A DNA stretch of 64,000 nucleotides, taken from positions 186,001-250,000 of the forward strand of contig CAMRHE010000358.1 in NCBI GenBank assembly GCA_947044405.1. The letters run 5' to 3'. This document shows positions 35,446 through 46,439 of this stretch, one piece after another (within the stretch, counting starts at the first letter, position 1; each line of letters begins with the position of its first letter). Below the pieces are notes generated by a model. That model was given only the letters and a program-made list of their open reading frames with translations. It did no database searches and was not told the DNA's origin. Position numbers and translations under genes: made by a program. The stretch is from Leptodactylus fallax. Lineage: Eukaryota > Chordata > Amphibia > Anura > Leptodactylidae.

Positions 35446-35771
35446 CTAAATAAGGAAAGGATTTCCACTGTTGCTTCAAAAGAGTCTGCAGACAACCTAC
35501 ACAGCACCATAATCAGAGGGCAAACCCATATGATCCTATATGTCCACTTACTTTACTTAACTCATGAGCCAAGCTACATGTCATAGTTTGTCCACTACCT
35601 CATACTTTGCGACATCTTTATGCATAAATCTCAACTCTCTCTATTACCGAGTCTGATGAAGGCCGGTGGGCCGAAACGTTAACTATTTAAATACTCTACT
35701 TACTTCGTGTATAAAGAATAAAATTCAACACTCTTTTGAAGCAACAGTGGAAATCCTTTCCTTATTTAAGT
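35446..35771. repeat. 39-bp perfect inverted repeat around a PLE motif
   Basis: 35446-35484 (taaataaggaaaggatttcc...) is the exact reverse complement of 35732-35770 (...ggaaatcctttccttattta). Between them lies a hammerhead-like motif: CTGATGA at 35653-35659, AGGCC GGTG GGCC hairpin, GAAACGTT at 35673-35680. Confidence 0.7.
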
Positions 35772-36099
35772 TTGACGGAGTAGGATTCTACTTCCACTTG
35801 GCAATCTAAGAGTGCAATCTACACCTGAATATAATAAGGAAACAAATCTAGAAACAAAAAACACATACCAAGTGGCACAGAGCGCAATTCTCTATGGTGA
35901 CTAAGCCCAGAAGAGAGAAAAAATATATAGAAGCTGACGGAGGGACCAGGCTCAAAATGAAATAGTATGGTCCTGGTGGACTCTCACTTGGTATGGTTTT
36001 GTGGGACCACAACAACCAGAATAGCGTGTATACCACAATAGGTTTTAGGTGTTTGCAGCAGATTTGCGTCCGTCCAACACAAAGATCAAGACGAGAGGT

Positions 36100-36950
36100 A
36101 AACCGTAATATCTCAGAGAAATCCAGGAAAAGAAAAAAAAAAAAAAGAGCATCCTGTTCTCACCAGTATAGTCCAAAGGAATATTCTTTATTTTAAATCC
36201 ATAAATACTACATGTTTAGGGGAAACACTTTTTTCAAGTGTAAATAATGGAGGATAGAGAGAGGACCATACACACAGTTCTTATATATTCACATATAACT
36301 AGGCTAACACCCATTTGGGAGGGACTTACTGAGCAATTATAATTACTTATAAAAGTACAACTAGAATATAGGCTCAAATACCAAAATGTCACAATGATCT
36401 GTGAGCAACAATTAGCATAAACATACAAATAACTCACTAGACTAAAAGGCAAGTATAAAATTAAAATATATATGAAAGTAAATAGAAGGAGGAATTTGCA
36501 AAGACACAGCCACACACAAACAGCATCGCGTAGGGTCGGCCAAGTATAATATAAATCAATATAAATACATGACAAATAGCAAGGAAAGTCTCCAGTCACA
36601 TAAATTATAGCCTATGACCGCCCATACAGGCTTGCAAATAGGTACTTATCAAAATTATAAGGAATAGTAAAGACAGACCAAACTATGTTTAATAGACGGA
36701 AAAATAATTCAAATCACAAACATATTACCGACCATACACAGTGCATGTGCCCCAACGCATGTTTCGCCACCTCGGCTTCGTCAGGGAGAATGCAATTAGT
36801 GTGTGAACTCGGATATTTACCAAGATAAGTGCCCAATCAACATCCAGTGTGCTAATCCCATGCAAAAAGAAGGAAGGGAAAGGAGGGGTTCTATATTGTT
36901 ACTGCTATCAGAGTCAGGAAGTAAACAGTATGACCCCGAAAATAAAACTA
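36100..36950 (-). mobile_element. PLE terminal unit, minus strand (left arm of an inverted pair)
   Basis: Read on the minus strand: hammerhead-like motif (36788-36750), then 'cgaccctacgcgatgctgtt', 'tgtgtctttgcaaattcct', 'cccaaatgggtgttagccta' and a terminal 'ttaaaataaagaatattcc'. The same landmarks occur on the plus strand at 38240-38330 and 41015-41240, so the two copies face each other. Confidence 0.75.
36750..36788 (-). ncRNA. Best hammerhead-like ribozyme motif in the window
   Basis: On the minus strand: TCC then CTGACGA (36784-36778), stem II GCC gaggt GGC, GAAAC, AUGC loop, GTT (predicted cleavage triplet), then GGGG. Stem I is C-G, C-G, U-G, C-G; stem III is AC with GT. All core boxes are intact apart from the extra A before stem II that this family shares. 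Confidence 0.65.
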
Positions 36951-38238
36951 ACTAGGTTAGGTCAATCACGTACGCATGATTGGGTATAAAGGGAGTATCC
37001 CCGAAAGGCTCAGTCGTTCACAAGCAAGGATGGGGCGAGGTTCACCACTTTGTGCATGAGCAAATAGTCCCACAGTTTAAGAACAAGGTTTCTCAACGTA
37101 CAATTGCAAGGAATTTAGGGATTTCATCATGCACAGTCCATAACATCATCAAAAGATTCTGAGAATCTGGACAAATCTCTGCAAGTAAGCGGCAAGGCCG
37201 AAAACCAACATTGAATGCCTGTGACCTTCGATCTCTCAGGTGGCACTGCATTAAAAACCAACATCATTCTGTAATGGATATTACCACAAGGGCTCAGGAA
37301 CACTTCAGAAAATCTTTGTCAGTGAACACAGTTCGTCACTACATCTACAAGTGCAAGTTAAAACTATCATGCAAAGCGAAAGCCATATCTCAACAACACC
37401 CAGAAACGCTGCCGGCTTCTCTGGGCCCGAGCTCATCTGAGATGGACTAACGCAAAGTGGAAAAGTGTCCTGTGGTCTGACCAGTCCACATTTCACATTG
37501 TTTTTGGAAATCTTAAACGTCATGTCCTCCGGGCCAAAGAGGAAAAGGACTGTCTGGATTGTTATCAGCGCAAAGTTCAAAAGCCAACGTCTCTGATGGT
37601 ATGAGGGGTGTTAGTGCCCATGGCATGGGTAACTTGCACATCTATGAAGGCACCATTAATGCTGAAAGGTACATATAGGTTTTGGAGCAACATCTTTTTC
37701 AGGGTCGCCCCTGTTTATTTTAGTAAGACAATGCCACATTCTAAACGTGTTACAACAGTGTGGCTTCGTAGTAAAAGAGTGTGGGTACTAGACTGACCTG
37801 CCTGCAGTCCAGACCTGTCTCCCATTGAAAATGTGTGGCGCGTTAAGAAGCACAAAATACGACAATGTAGACCCTGGACTGTTTAGCAACTGAAGTTGTG
37901 CATCAAGCAAGAATGGAAAGAATTCAACCTACAAAGCTTCAACAATTTGTGTTATTAGTTCCCAAACACTTGCTGAGTGTTGTTAAAAGGAAAGGTGATG
38001 TAACACAGTTGTAAACAAGCCCCTGTCCCAGCATTTTTGGAACGTGTTGCAGGCATCTAATGCAAAATGAGTAAATATTTTCCAAAAAACAAAAAAAAGT
38101 TTATCAGTTTGAAATTAAATATCTTGTCTTTGTGGTATATTCAATTGAATATAGGTTGAAAAGGATTTGCAAATCATCGTATTCTGCTTTTATTTATGTT
38201 TTAGACAATGTCCCAACTTCATTGGAATAGGGGTTGTA
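36950..38238 (+). mobile_element. Tc1-like transposon, 5' truncated and decayed (family T5)
   Basis: Lacks its left terminal repeat but keeps the right end (ggatttgcaaatcatcgtat ... ccaacttcattggaatagg, ending ggggttgta at 38238). Decayed transposase pieces: VSQRTIARNLGISSCTVHNI, GRKPTLNACDLRSLR, HSVMDITTRAQEHF, SAHGMGNLHIYEGTINAER and VVKRKGDVTQ. Many stops and frameshifts. The right end joins PLE sequence exactly. Confidence 0.85.
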
Positions 38239-38454
38239 CTTATGCCGACCCTACGCAATGCTGTTTATGTGTGGCTATGTCTTTGCAAATTCCTACTTCT
38301 ATATTCATTTTCTTCTTTACCTCACTTTTATTATTTTTATAAAGTAGTAGTAATCACTTTGTTGATAATGTTCTATATATAGTTTTAATTCAAATAGGGT
38401 ATTTTTATAATATTTAAATATTAAATGCAACACTTATTTATCTACGTTTATTTA

Positions 38455-39391
<937 letters not shown>

Positions 39392-39786
39392 TCTTTTTTA
39401 TATAAAGTGAAAGTTAGTGATCAGATATTTTAGCCCCCATGGCTTCTACATCATTGTGTTTTATACGTTCCTTTTGCTTAATTACCACTTATGGACCACC
39501 AGAGCTTAAATGACATCTATGAACATAGATCTTTTCTCTAGCAAGAAAGACTTTATTGCACATGCATTGCTCCTTGTCCCGGGCAACGCATGTGCTCTAT
39601 CCTCCATCCTCAAATTACAGTGTGCGCCAGGATGCGACGCATGTGTGCTATATCCACTGGTAGACCATCTGTGATTCCCCATGAGCCGAAATTCTGAAGT
39701 CATGGGGACATAGCAGATACTTCAATTTGAGGAATTGTTACAGTAAGATTTCACTTATTTGATTGACATCCGTAAGTTTTGGCATT

Positions 39787-41012
39787 TTAACCCATTAAAT
39801 ACCCGGCCATTTTTCATTTTTGTTTTTCCCTCCCCACATTTCAAGAGCCATAACTTTTTCATTTCTCAGTTCACAGAGTCATATGATGGCTTATTGTTTT
39901 CAAAACAAATTGTACGTTTTAATGGTACTATTCAATATGCGGTGCAATGTACTGGAAAGCTGGAAAAAAATTCAGAATGAGGTGCAATTGGAAAAAAACT
40001 GCATTTGCGTCAATTTCATATGGGTTTAGTTTTTACAGCGTTCACTGTGTTGTAAAAATAACATGTTACCTGTATTCTTCAGGTCAGTACAAATACGGCG
40101 ATACCAAATTTATATAGTATTTGTAATGATTTGATACCTTTTTAAAAAATAAAAAACTTTGCAAAATAGAAAAAAAATTGTGTCACCATATTGTGACACC
40201 TGTAACTTTTTCATATTTACATGTATGGAGCTGGGTAAGGCGTCTTTTTATGCGGGACAACATGACGTTTTTATTGATACCATTTGGGGAAATCTCTGAT
40301 GGTTTGATCAGTTTTTATTTAATTTTTTATAGGAGGCAAAGTGTTGAAAAAACGATATTTGGCCATTTTGATTTTTTTTCGCCGCTACGCCGTTCACCGT
40401 ATGGGATAAATATTTTAATAGTTCGGGCATTTTGGAGCGTGAGGATACCTAATGTGTTTATGTTTACTTTTGTTTATTTACTTTTATATCTGATGATTTG
40501 AACTTGTGTTTTTTTTTATACTTTTAAAAACTTTTTTTTTCTACTTGTACTTGTATGATCAGACCCTCTAGGGACCTTGAAACCTAGGGGGTCTGATCGC
40601 TTATACTAATCACTGCGATAATACTGTATCGCAGTGAAAAGCAAAATGCCTTCACCTCTATTAGATGCTGCATCTCTGACAGCGTACAATAGAGCTAATG
40701 CAATGACAAGCCTGGGAGCCTTCAATAGGCTCCCGGCTGTTATGGCAAACGATCGCCGCCCTCCGATGACGTTCTGGAGGGCGGCGATCGGTGAAAAATG
40801 GCGGAGCCCGTACAATATAGATGCCGCGGTCCCTTTCGACCGCGACATCTAAAGGGTTAACAGCCGCGATCGCTGATGTTAGCGGCGGGTCCTGGCTGTA
40901 TTACACAGCCGACATCCGCCTTGTATGGAGAGAGTTCAGCTCTTGAGCTCCCTCCATACATCCTCATGCGACGCGGGACATACTATTATGCCCTGGGTCG
41001 CTAAGGGGTTAA
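39787..41012. mobile_element. Non-autonomous TTAA-flanked DNA element
   Basis: Starts TTAA-CCC and ends GGGG-TTAA; TTAA duplications are typical of piggyBac and some Kolobok-type transposons. It has no coding capacity: AT-rich left part ('cccacatttcaagagccata', a block I recall as recurrent in frog genomes) and a GC-rich right part composed of hairpins. Fragments of similar type lie at 42505-42700 and perhaps 98-152. Confidence 0.75.
40557..40960. repeat. Chain of seven stem-loops in the TTAA element
   Basis: Successive inverted repeats: 40557-40598, 40611-40636 (cactgcgata/tatcgcagtg), 40714-40734 (gggagcc/ggctccc), 40750-40790 (cgatcgccgccctcc/ggagggcggcgatcg), 40820-40849 (gatgccgcggt/accgcgacatc, one mismatch), 40861-40898 (weaker) and 40922-40960 (tgtatggag/ctccataca). 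The overlapping open frames on both strands here are a by-product of this symmetry. Confidence 0.8.
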
Positions 41013-41089
41013 AGATTTACCACTGTTTGTACTTTTATATGTAATTATAAATGCTCAGGTAGTCCATCCCAAATGGGAGGTAGCCTAAT

Positions 41090-41097
<8 letters not shown>

Positions 41098-41134
<37 letters not shown>
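41098..41134. repeat. (AT)n microsatellite
   Basis: Alternating AT run inside the right PLE arm; the left arm has only a short 'gtgaatatataag' at the corresponding place, so the tract expanded after duplication. Confidence 0.9.
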
Positions 41135-41137
<3 letters not shown>

Positions 41138-41329
41138 CTTCGTATATGGCTCCATTAATTACACTTGCAAAAGCGGTTTCCCCGAAATGCGTAGTGATTA
41201 TGGATTTAAAACAAAGAATATTCCTTTGGACTACACTGGTGAGCGCAAGACCCTCTTTCTTTTCTCCACTTTCTGAATGCTGTAACAGGTACTGAGTATC
41301 TCTGTAACTGTTCAATAACTTGCCAGATA

Positions 41330-41990
41330 CGTCGCTCAGGATCTATGGAAAGCTGGGTAACATTCCCTGGTTAGCTGTAATACAGACCACTTAAACTTAA
41401 TCTACCTAAAAAAGCCTCCCTCCTTACTCTGTAATGCCATGTCAGATTTTAATTTCAGGATACTGGGAAAGCTGGGTAATATCTTATGTGCTTTTGTAAT
41501 AGGCTGTACAACCAACAACGACCTAAGCCGAGATCATTACACACAGAGAAGTGAAATATCTTTCTGCCTGTTAAATCCCCCCCCCCCCTCTGCTACTTAT
41601 CATCTGTCTGTCTACTATCAATGTAATGCCTCTTACCCTGGAACATTCCTGTACATGTTGTAGTTGTATTTGTATCTGCTTATCTTTGCTGCTGTAACAA
41701 ACTGGATTTCCCCATGGTGGGACTATTAAAGGACTATTATTATTATTATTAATAGGGAATGCTGAGTACTAAATTTACATAAGCAAACCCTCCTCCTTGC
41801 CCCGTAATTGTTCCTTAACTTAACAAATGTATTTTTTCAGAGTCCCAAAAAACTGAGTAACATTCCAGTCAGCAGTGTAAAATAGACTGCTGCTGAAGCA
41901 AAATCTACCCATATAAACATCTAAGTTATGATACACCTAGCTAATTTTGCCTTTATGAAATCTGGGAAAGCTGGGTTATTTGCAGAAGAT
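41330..41990. repeat. ~120-bp tandem repeat, right block
   Basis: Marker 'ggaaagctgggtaac' or close variants at 41347, 41465, 41845 and 41962, spaced 117-120 bp except where an insertion occupies 41500-41755. Continues the block at 35020-35310. Confidence 0.7.
41500..41755 (+). mobile_element. Non-LTR retrotransposon 3' tail (probable)
   Basis: Ends 'ggatttccccatggtgggac', 'tattaaaggac' and an (ATT)n microsatellite tail, a pattern of L2/CR1/Rex-like LINE 3' ends. It lies within one unit of the tandem array. No ORF remains. Confidence 0.5.
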
Positions 41991-41999
41991 AGGTAAAAA

Positions 42000-42504
42000 C
42001 CACACACGTAATCGTCCCCTCTCCCTGATGTAATTCACGTTCTGATGCTGCCCTGTCTCCATTACACTCAATGGACCACCATTATAGCGAATTGGAGCTA
42101 AGCACTGCCCTCTCTGAACTTCCTGTGATGTCATGCTAGTGCTTGTAGCCAGTATCCAGACGGCAAAGGCACTATACATCAGTAGAGGCAATTATTTCTC
42201 TATATAGGTCCTTATGGTCCTGGGACATACATATATGCTAGATTTTTTGTACTATACATCTACATGCAGTTTTTAATTGCAGTAATAAGTAGCTTATGTT
42301 ACTATGCATTTCCTCTGTATGGTAACTGCCATGGCTACTTTTGGTTTACTGGCACAGAAATGTATCCCTGACTATAAAAATAACAGCATTTAGATCTTCT
42401 ATAGTTCCAGGATTTTGTAAATCCATCTATATAGAGCAGATTACTGTTTCACTGACTTCCAAAAAATAAAGTAAAAAAAAAAAAAGTAAATAAGTTTTGT
42501 TTTT
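42000..42504. other. No gene seen
   Basis: No motif or assignable repeat. Confidence 0.4.
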
Positions 42505-42700
42505 TAACCCCTTTCCGCCACAGAGCATTCACAGAGCTATATCAGGGTTTAATGTCTGCAGGACAAATTATACTTCGCAATGGTACCAAAATGGGTGGGA
42601 GAAAAACTGCAATTGTGCGGCTTTCTTACGGGCTTTATTTTTACAACATTCACAGCCAAAATGACATATCACCTGTATTCTATGGGTTGGTACAACCCAT
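42505..42700. repeat. Fragment of a TTAA-type repeat
   Basis: Begins 'tttttaacccctttccgcc', a common start of this element class, and contains 'acctgtattctatgggt' comparable with 'acctgtattcttcaggt' in the 39.8-kb element. The right end is missing. Confidence 0.5.
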
Positions 42701-42962
42701 TGGTCCTGATGTAGCAAGTACAAGTATTCCTTCTAGTACTCTTGCAGTAACTGAAGAATTCCCTACATATATAACACCATCTTCACAGGTTTTATGTGAA
42801 CCTCAAGAAGACATCACAGGAGCAGCAGGCGAATTGCTGGCTACTGCAGCTATACCAGAATTGGATGTGGAAGTCACAGAAAGGACAGTTACTGCATCAA
42901 CATTAGAAATGGATGTGGAAGTTGGAGAATGTAGATGTCATTCTTTCAGCAATATGTCATGA
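42700..42962 (+). pseudogene. Open acidic segment, possible start of the ZMYM/hAT-like gene
   Basis: The open frame continues out of the TTAA fragment for about 87 codons, rich in Thr, Glu and Val (ELDVEVTERTVTASTLEMDV). Its place just upstream of the hAT-like remnant suggests an N-terminal low-complexity region, but no domain proves it. Confidence 0.3.
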
Positions 42963-42999
42963 GTTAATTGTAAGCGCTCCATCTAATGACTGTTTGTGC

Positions 43000-43365
43000 A
43001 AATAGCAAATCATCATACTATTCCCTGTATGTCCCACTAGAGCTACTGTAGTTCCCATATTGTTATGTTTACATGTCTCCTAGTGTAATTTCTCAGCCCA
43101 TAGTTACTCTAGCTGGAGACCATGCTTGTTATAGTTAGGACAGCACCATTCAGGAGCACATGTACAGTATATGTCTATGAATGTTCCTCAACTCTGTACT
43201 ACCAGACTATATACATCTTGTATTTCATGCATATGTCTGTGTATACATTGGTTTGTGTTATAGTGTGTATGCATTAGTAAATGCATTATCTTTCTGTTTC
43301 CCAGTTTCACCATATCCTTATAATAAAAGTTAAAGTTCGGACAGCACTCCAGAGTCAATGAATTG
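43000..43365 (+). repeat. LTR-like dispersed repeat, copy 1
   Basis: Shares its 3' half with 51665-52110: 'gagaccatgctt', 'tgtatttcatgcatat', 'gtttcaccatatccttataa', then ataaaagtt. A terminal polyadenylation-like signal and size fit a solo LTR, but TG...CA ends and target duplications were not established. Confidence 0.5.
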
Positions 43366-43656
43366 CTAGGAGGGAGTTTAGCTGCATGTCGACTTATGCC
43401 TCACACACATAAGGACAGAACAGTAGAAATGACCGAGGACCATCTGAAGCAGACTCAGACTTCAGCGACTCACTTCTACAAGACACTGGTTTGTGGTCAA
43501 ATATAAACAAGAAGTTAAGAGAATTCCTTGTTTTAAATTGTCCAAAGCAATTTATGCCCTTTAGATTTCCAAAGGATAAATACAACAGAAGATTTGACCA
43601 GAGACATTATTGCAGAGAACAGCATAACAGAGATATCAGGAAGGCAATGGCTGATG

Positions 43657-45227
43657 TACAGTCATGGCCAAAAGTTTTGAGAATGATACAAATATTAATT
43701 TTTACAAAGTCTACTGCTTCAGTTTTTCTAATGGCAATTTGCATATACTCCAGAATGTTATAAAGAGTGATCAGCTTAACAGCAATTACTTGCAAAGTCA
43801 ATATTTGCCTAGAAAATGAACTTTATCCCCCAAAACACATTTCAACATCATTGCAGCCCTGCCTTAAAAGGACCACCTAACATCGTTTCAGTGATTGCTC
43901 CATTAACACAGGTGTGGGTGTTGATGAGGACAGGGCTGGAGATCAATCTGTCATGATTAAGTAAGAATGACACCACTGGACACTTTAAAAGGAGGCTGGT
44001 GCTTGCCATCATTGTTTCTCTTCTGTTAACCATGGTTATCTCTAAAGAAACACGTGCAGTCATCATTGCACTGCACAAAAATGGCCTAACTGGGAAGAGT
44101 ATTGCAGCTAGAAAGATTGCACCTCAGTCAACAATCTATCGCATCATCAAGAACTTCAAGGAGAGAGGTTCCATTGGTGCCAAAAAGGCTCCAGGGCGCC
44201 CAAGAAAGACCAGCAAGCGGCAGGACCGTCTCTTAAAAGTGTTTCAGCTGCGGGATCGGGCTACCAGCAGTGCAGAGCTTGCTGAGGAATGGCAGCAGGC
44301 AGGTGTGAGTGCATCTGCACGCACTGTGAGGCGGAGACTCTTGGAGCAAGGCCTGGTCTCAAGGAGGGCAGCAAAGAAGCCACTTCTCTCCCGAAAAAAC
44401 ATCAGGGACAGACTGATATTCTGCAAAAGGTACAGGGAGTGGACTGCTGAGGACTGGGGTAAAGTCATTTTCTCTGATGAATCCCCTTTTCGATTGTTTG
44501 GAACATCTGGAAAACAGCTTATTCGGAGAAGAAGAGGTGAGCGCTACCACCAGTCTTGTCTCATGCCAACTGTAAAGCATCCTGAAACCATTCATGTGTG
44601 GGGTTGTTTCTCAGCCAAGGGAATCGGCTCTCTCACAGTCTTGCCTAAAAACACAGCCATGAATAAAGAATGGTACCAGAATGTCCTCCAAGAGCAACTT
44701 CTCCCAACCGTCAAAGAGCAGTTTGGCGCTCAACAATGCCTTTTCCAGCATGATGGAGCACCTTGCCATAAAGCAAAGGTGATAACTAAATGGCTCAGGG
44801 AACAAAACATAGAGATTTTGGGTCCATGGCCTGGAAACTCCCCAGATCTTAATCCCATTGAGAACTTGTGGTCAATCATCAAGAGACGGGTGGACAAACA
44901 AAAACCAACAAATTCAGACAAAATTAAAGCATTGATTCTGCAAGAATGGACTGCTATCAGTCAGGATTTGGTCCAGAAGTTGATTGAGAGCATGCCAGGG
45001 AGAATTGCAGACGTCCTGAAGAAGAAGGGTCAACACTGCAAATATTGACTTGCTGCATTAACTCATTCTAAGTGTCAATATAAGCTTCTGTTACTCATAA
45101 TATGAATGCAATTCTATTTCTGTATGTGATAAAAACATCTGACAAACACACATAAAAACCAGAGGGCAGCAGATCACGTGAAAATAGAATATTTGTGTCA
45201 TTCTCAAAACTTTTGGCCATGACTGTA
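43657..45227 (+). mobile_element. Complete Tc1-like transposon (family T6)
   Basis: TA-flanked; both ends read cagtcatggccaaaagtttt inward, with about 40 bp matching at one mismatch before diverging. It contains a full-length open transposase. Confidence 0.93.
44032..45048 (+). CDS. Tc1 transposase, full length and open
   Basis: The open frame could begin at 43999, but the ATG at 44032 (MVISKETRAVIIALHKNGLT) gives the usual start and 338 residues. Helix-turn-helix regions (KSIAARKIAPQSTIYRIIKN; later ASARTVRRRL) flank a GRPRK motif. Catalytic motifs: VIFSDESPFRLFG, FQHDGAPCHKAK and [11 protein letters not shown]. It ends KKKGQHCKY. It belongs to a different Tc1 lineage from the T2 to T4 copies (QHDGAPCH instead of QDNDPKH). 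No internal stop. Activity is not shown. Confidence 0.94.
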   Translation: MVISKETRAVIIALHKNGLTGKSIAARKIAPQSTIYRIIKNFKERGSIGAKKAPGRPRKTSKRQDRLLKVFQLRDRATSSAELAEEWQQAGVSASARTVRRRLLEQGLVSRRAAKKPLLSRKNIRDRLIFCKRYREWTAEDWGKVIFSDESPFRLFGTSGKQLIRRRRGERYHQSCLMPTVKHPETIHVWGCFSAKGIGSLTVLPKNTAMNKEWYQNVLQEQLLPTVKEQFGAQQCLFQHDGAPCHKAKVITKWLREQNIEILGPWPGNSPDLNPIENLWSIIKRRVDKQKPTNSDKIKALILQEWTAISQDLVQKLIESMPGRIADVLKKKGQHCKY

Positions 45228-46439
45228 CTTAGTAACCAACAGTTCAGTATACTGTTTTTGCTGCAGTCTAGATCTGCTGTATCAGTGCTTTGCACTTCTG
45301 GGGCAAATGATTGGAAAAATATTTCTAGAAATTTGGCTAGTCATGAAAAGGCAGAATACCAAGAGATGCTTTCCACAAATGGAAGAACGTGGAAACTAGA
45401 CTAAGGATAAATCTAACAACTTTAGGCACAGACAAAAAAATATTTTATCACAAACTTAGCATTGGCAAAATGTGTTAAAAAGATTAAATGTTCTAATCAG
45501 AACAAAATATTTCATTTCATAGAAGATCTCAAAAGCTTTATGAAGCAAATGGCAACGTCCTCAAAATCGTGGAGGCAATGGTAGATTCACCTTCACTCCC
45601 TTGGAAGTAGAACTCAAAATGAGATTATCCATTTATCAGCTTCACAAATCAAGATTAAAATTCTTGCACAATTTTCTGCAGCTAAAAGCTATTCTATAAT
45701 TTTGGACTGCATTCCTGATACAAGTCATAAGGAGCAAATCGGAAAGCTACAGAAATGAACAACCTGAGAAGAAAATAAAAATACTTTTTTGATCCTTTCC
45801 ACGACCGCACAAGAAAGAGGATCCTGTCCCTGGAATTGAACCTACCTGCCTGGGTGCTGTCGGCATTCAGAGATGGATCCATGGCGTGGTGCAGAGGCAG
45901 GGGATGGCCCTGGTTGGGGTCCTCACCCGATCCCCCATTCTTCCTTCTTGGCTGCTGGGAGCTGTCTTTTGCAGAGTAAGGGGGCTAATCTCCTTCCCCA
46001 CTGTTCCCTGGGGACCCTCCGGGTCGGAGGGTTGCGGCGCCACGGGTTCCTCCTACCGGGGTGCAGGGTCCGGGCTCTGATGAGGAGAGAGATTGTTGCG
46101 GGGAGCCGCCAGATGCCGGCTTCTGGCAGAAGAGGAAGTGCCAGACCGGAAGTAACTGACAAGCGCAGAATGGCTCCAAATTTAAAAGTGGAAGTGCAGG
46201 AGGACGCTGGCTGTGGTATCCAGCAGCGTTCCTGCCTGTTTCCAGTATACTTGGAAGATGGAGCAGCCGGAGCTTCATCATCATCATCTTCTTCAACAGC
46301 AGCTGGCAGCCAGATCCAAAGGCCACATGGGGGCCAGGAGGAAGGCACGTCTGTTCCAGTCCCGGTACTGAGGGGAACTGTAAGTGGCTGCAGGCTGCCT
46401 TTTTTTATGGGTCTTTTTTAGTGACAGCTGTCCCTTTTT

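Larger units (their letters stand above)
43425..45770 (+). pseudogene. ZMYM/hAT-like transposase pseudogene, split by a Tc1
   Basis: Left part (to 43656): acidic SEADSDFSDS, then LVLNCPKQFMPFRFPKDKYN and RRFDQRHY, matching the region before the TTF-type zinc finger in hAT-derived ZMYM-like proteins (P-K, F-P-K-D, R-F, H-Y). Right part (from 45228, several frames): GANDWKNISRNLASHEK, NGNVLKIVEAMVD, TQNEIIHLSASQIKIKILAQ and KSYSIILDCIPDTSHKEQI, the latter being the start of the RNase-H-like catalytic core (S-I-I-L-D-x-x-P-D-x-S-H). The Tc1 at 43657-45227 sits in the middle and the DIRS element cuts off the rest. Confidence 0.75.

Noticed and set aside
40606..40852. Overlapping open frames on both strands of the TTAA element
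   Set aside because: They mirror each other because the DNA is built of hairpins; no domain is visible.
41161..41260. A further hammerhead motif near 'tttccccgaaatgcgtag'
   Set aside because: Only the second box resembles the motif; no CTGANGA box precedes it. It is PLE terminal sequence only.
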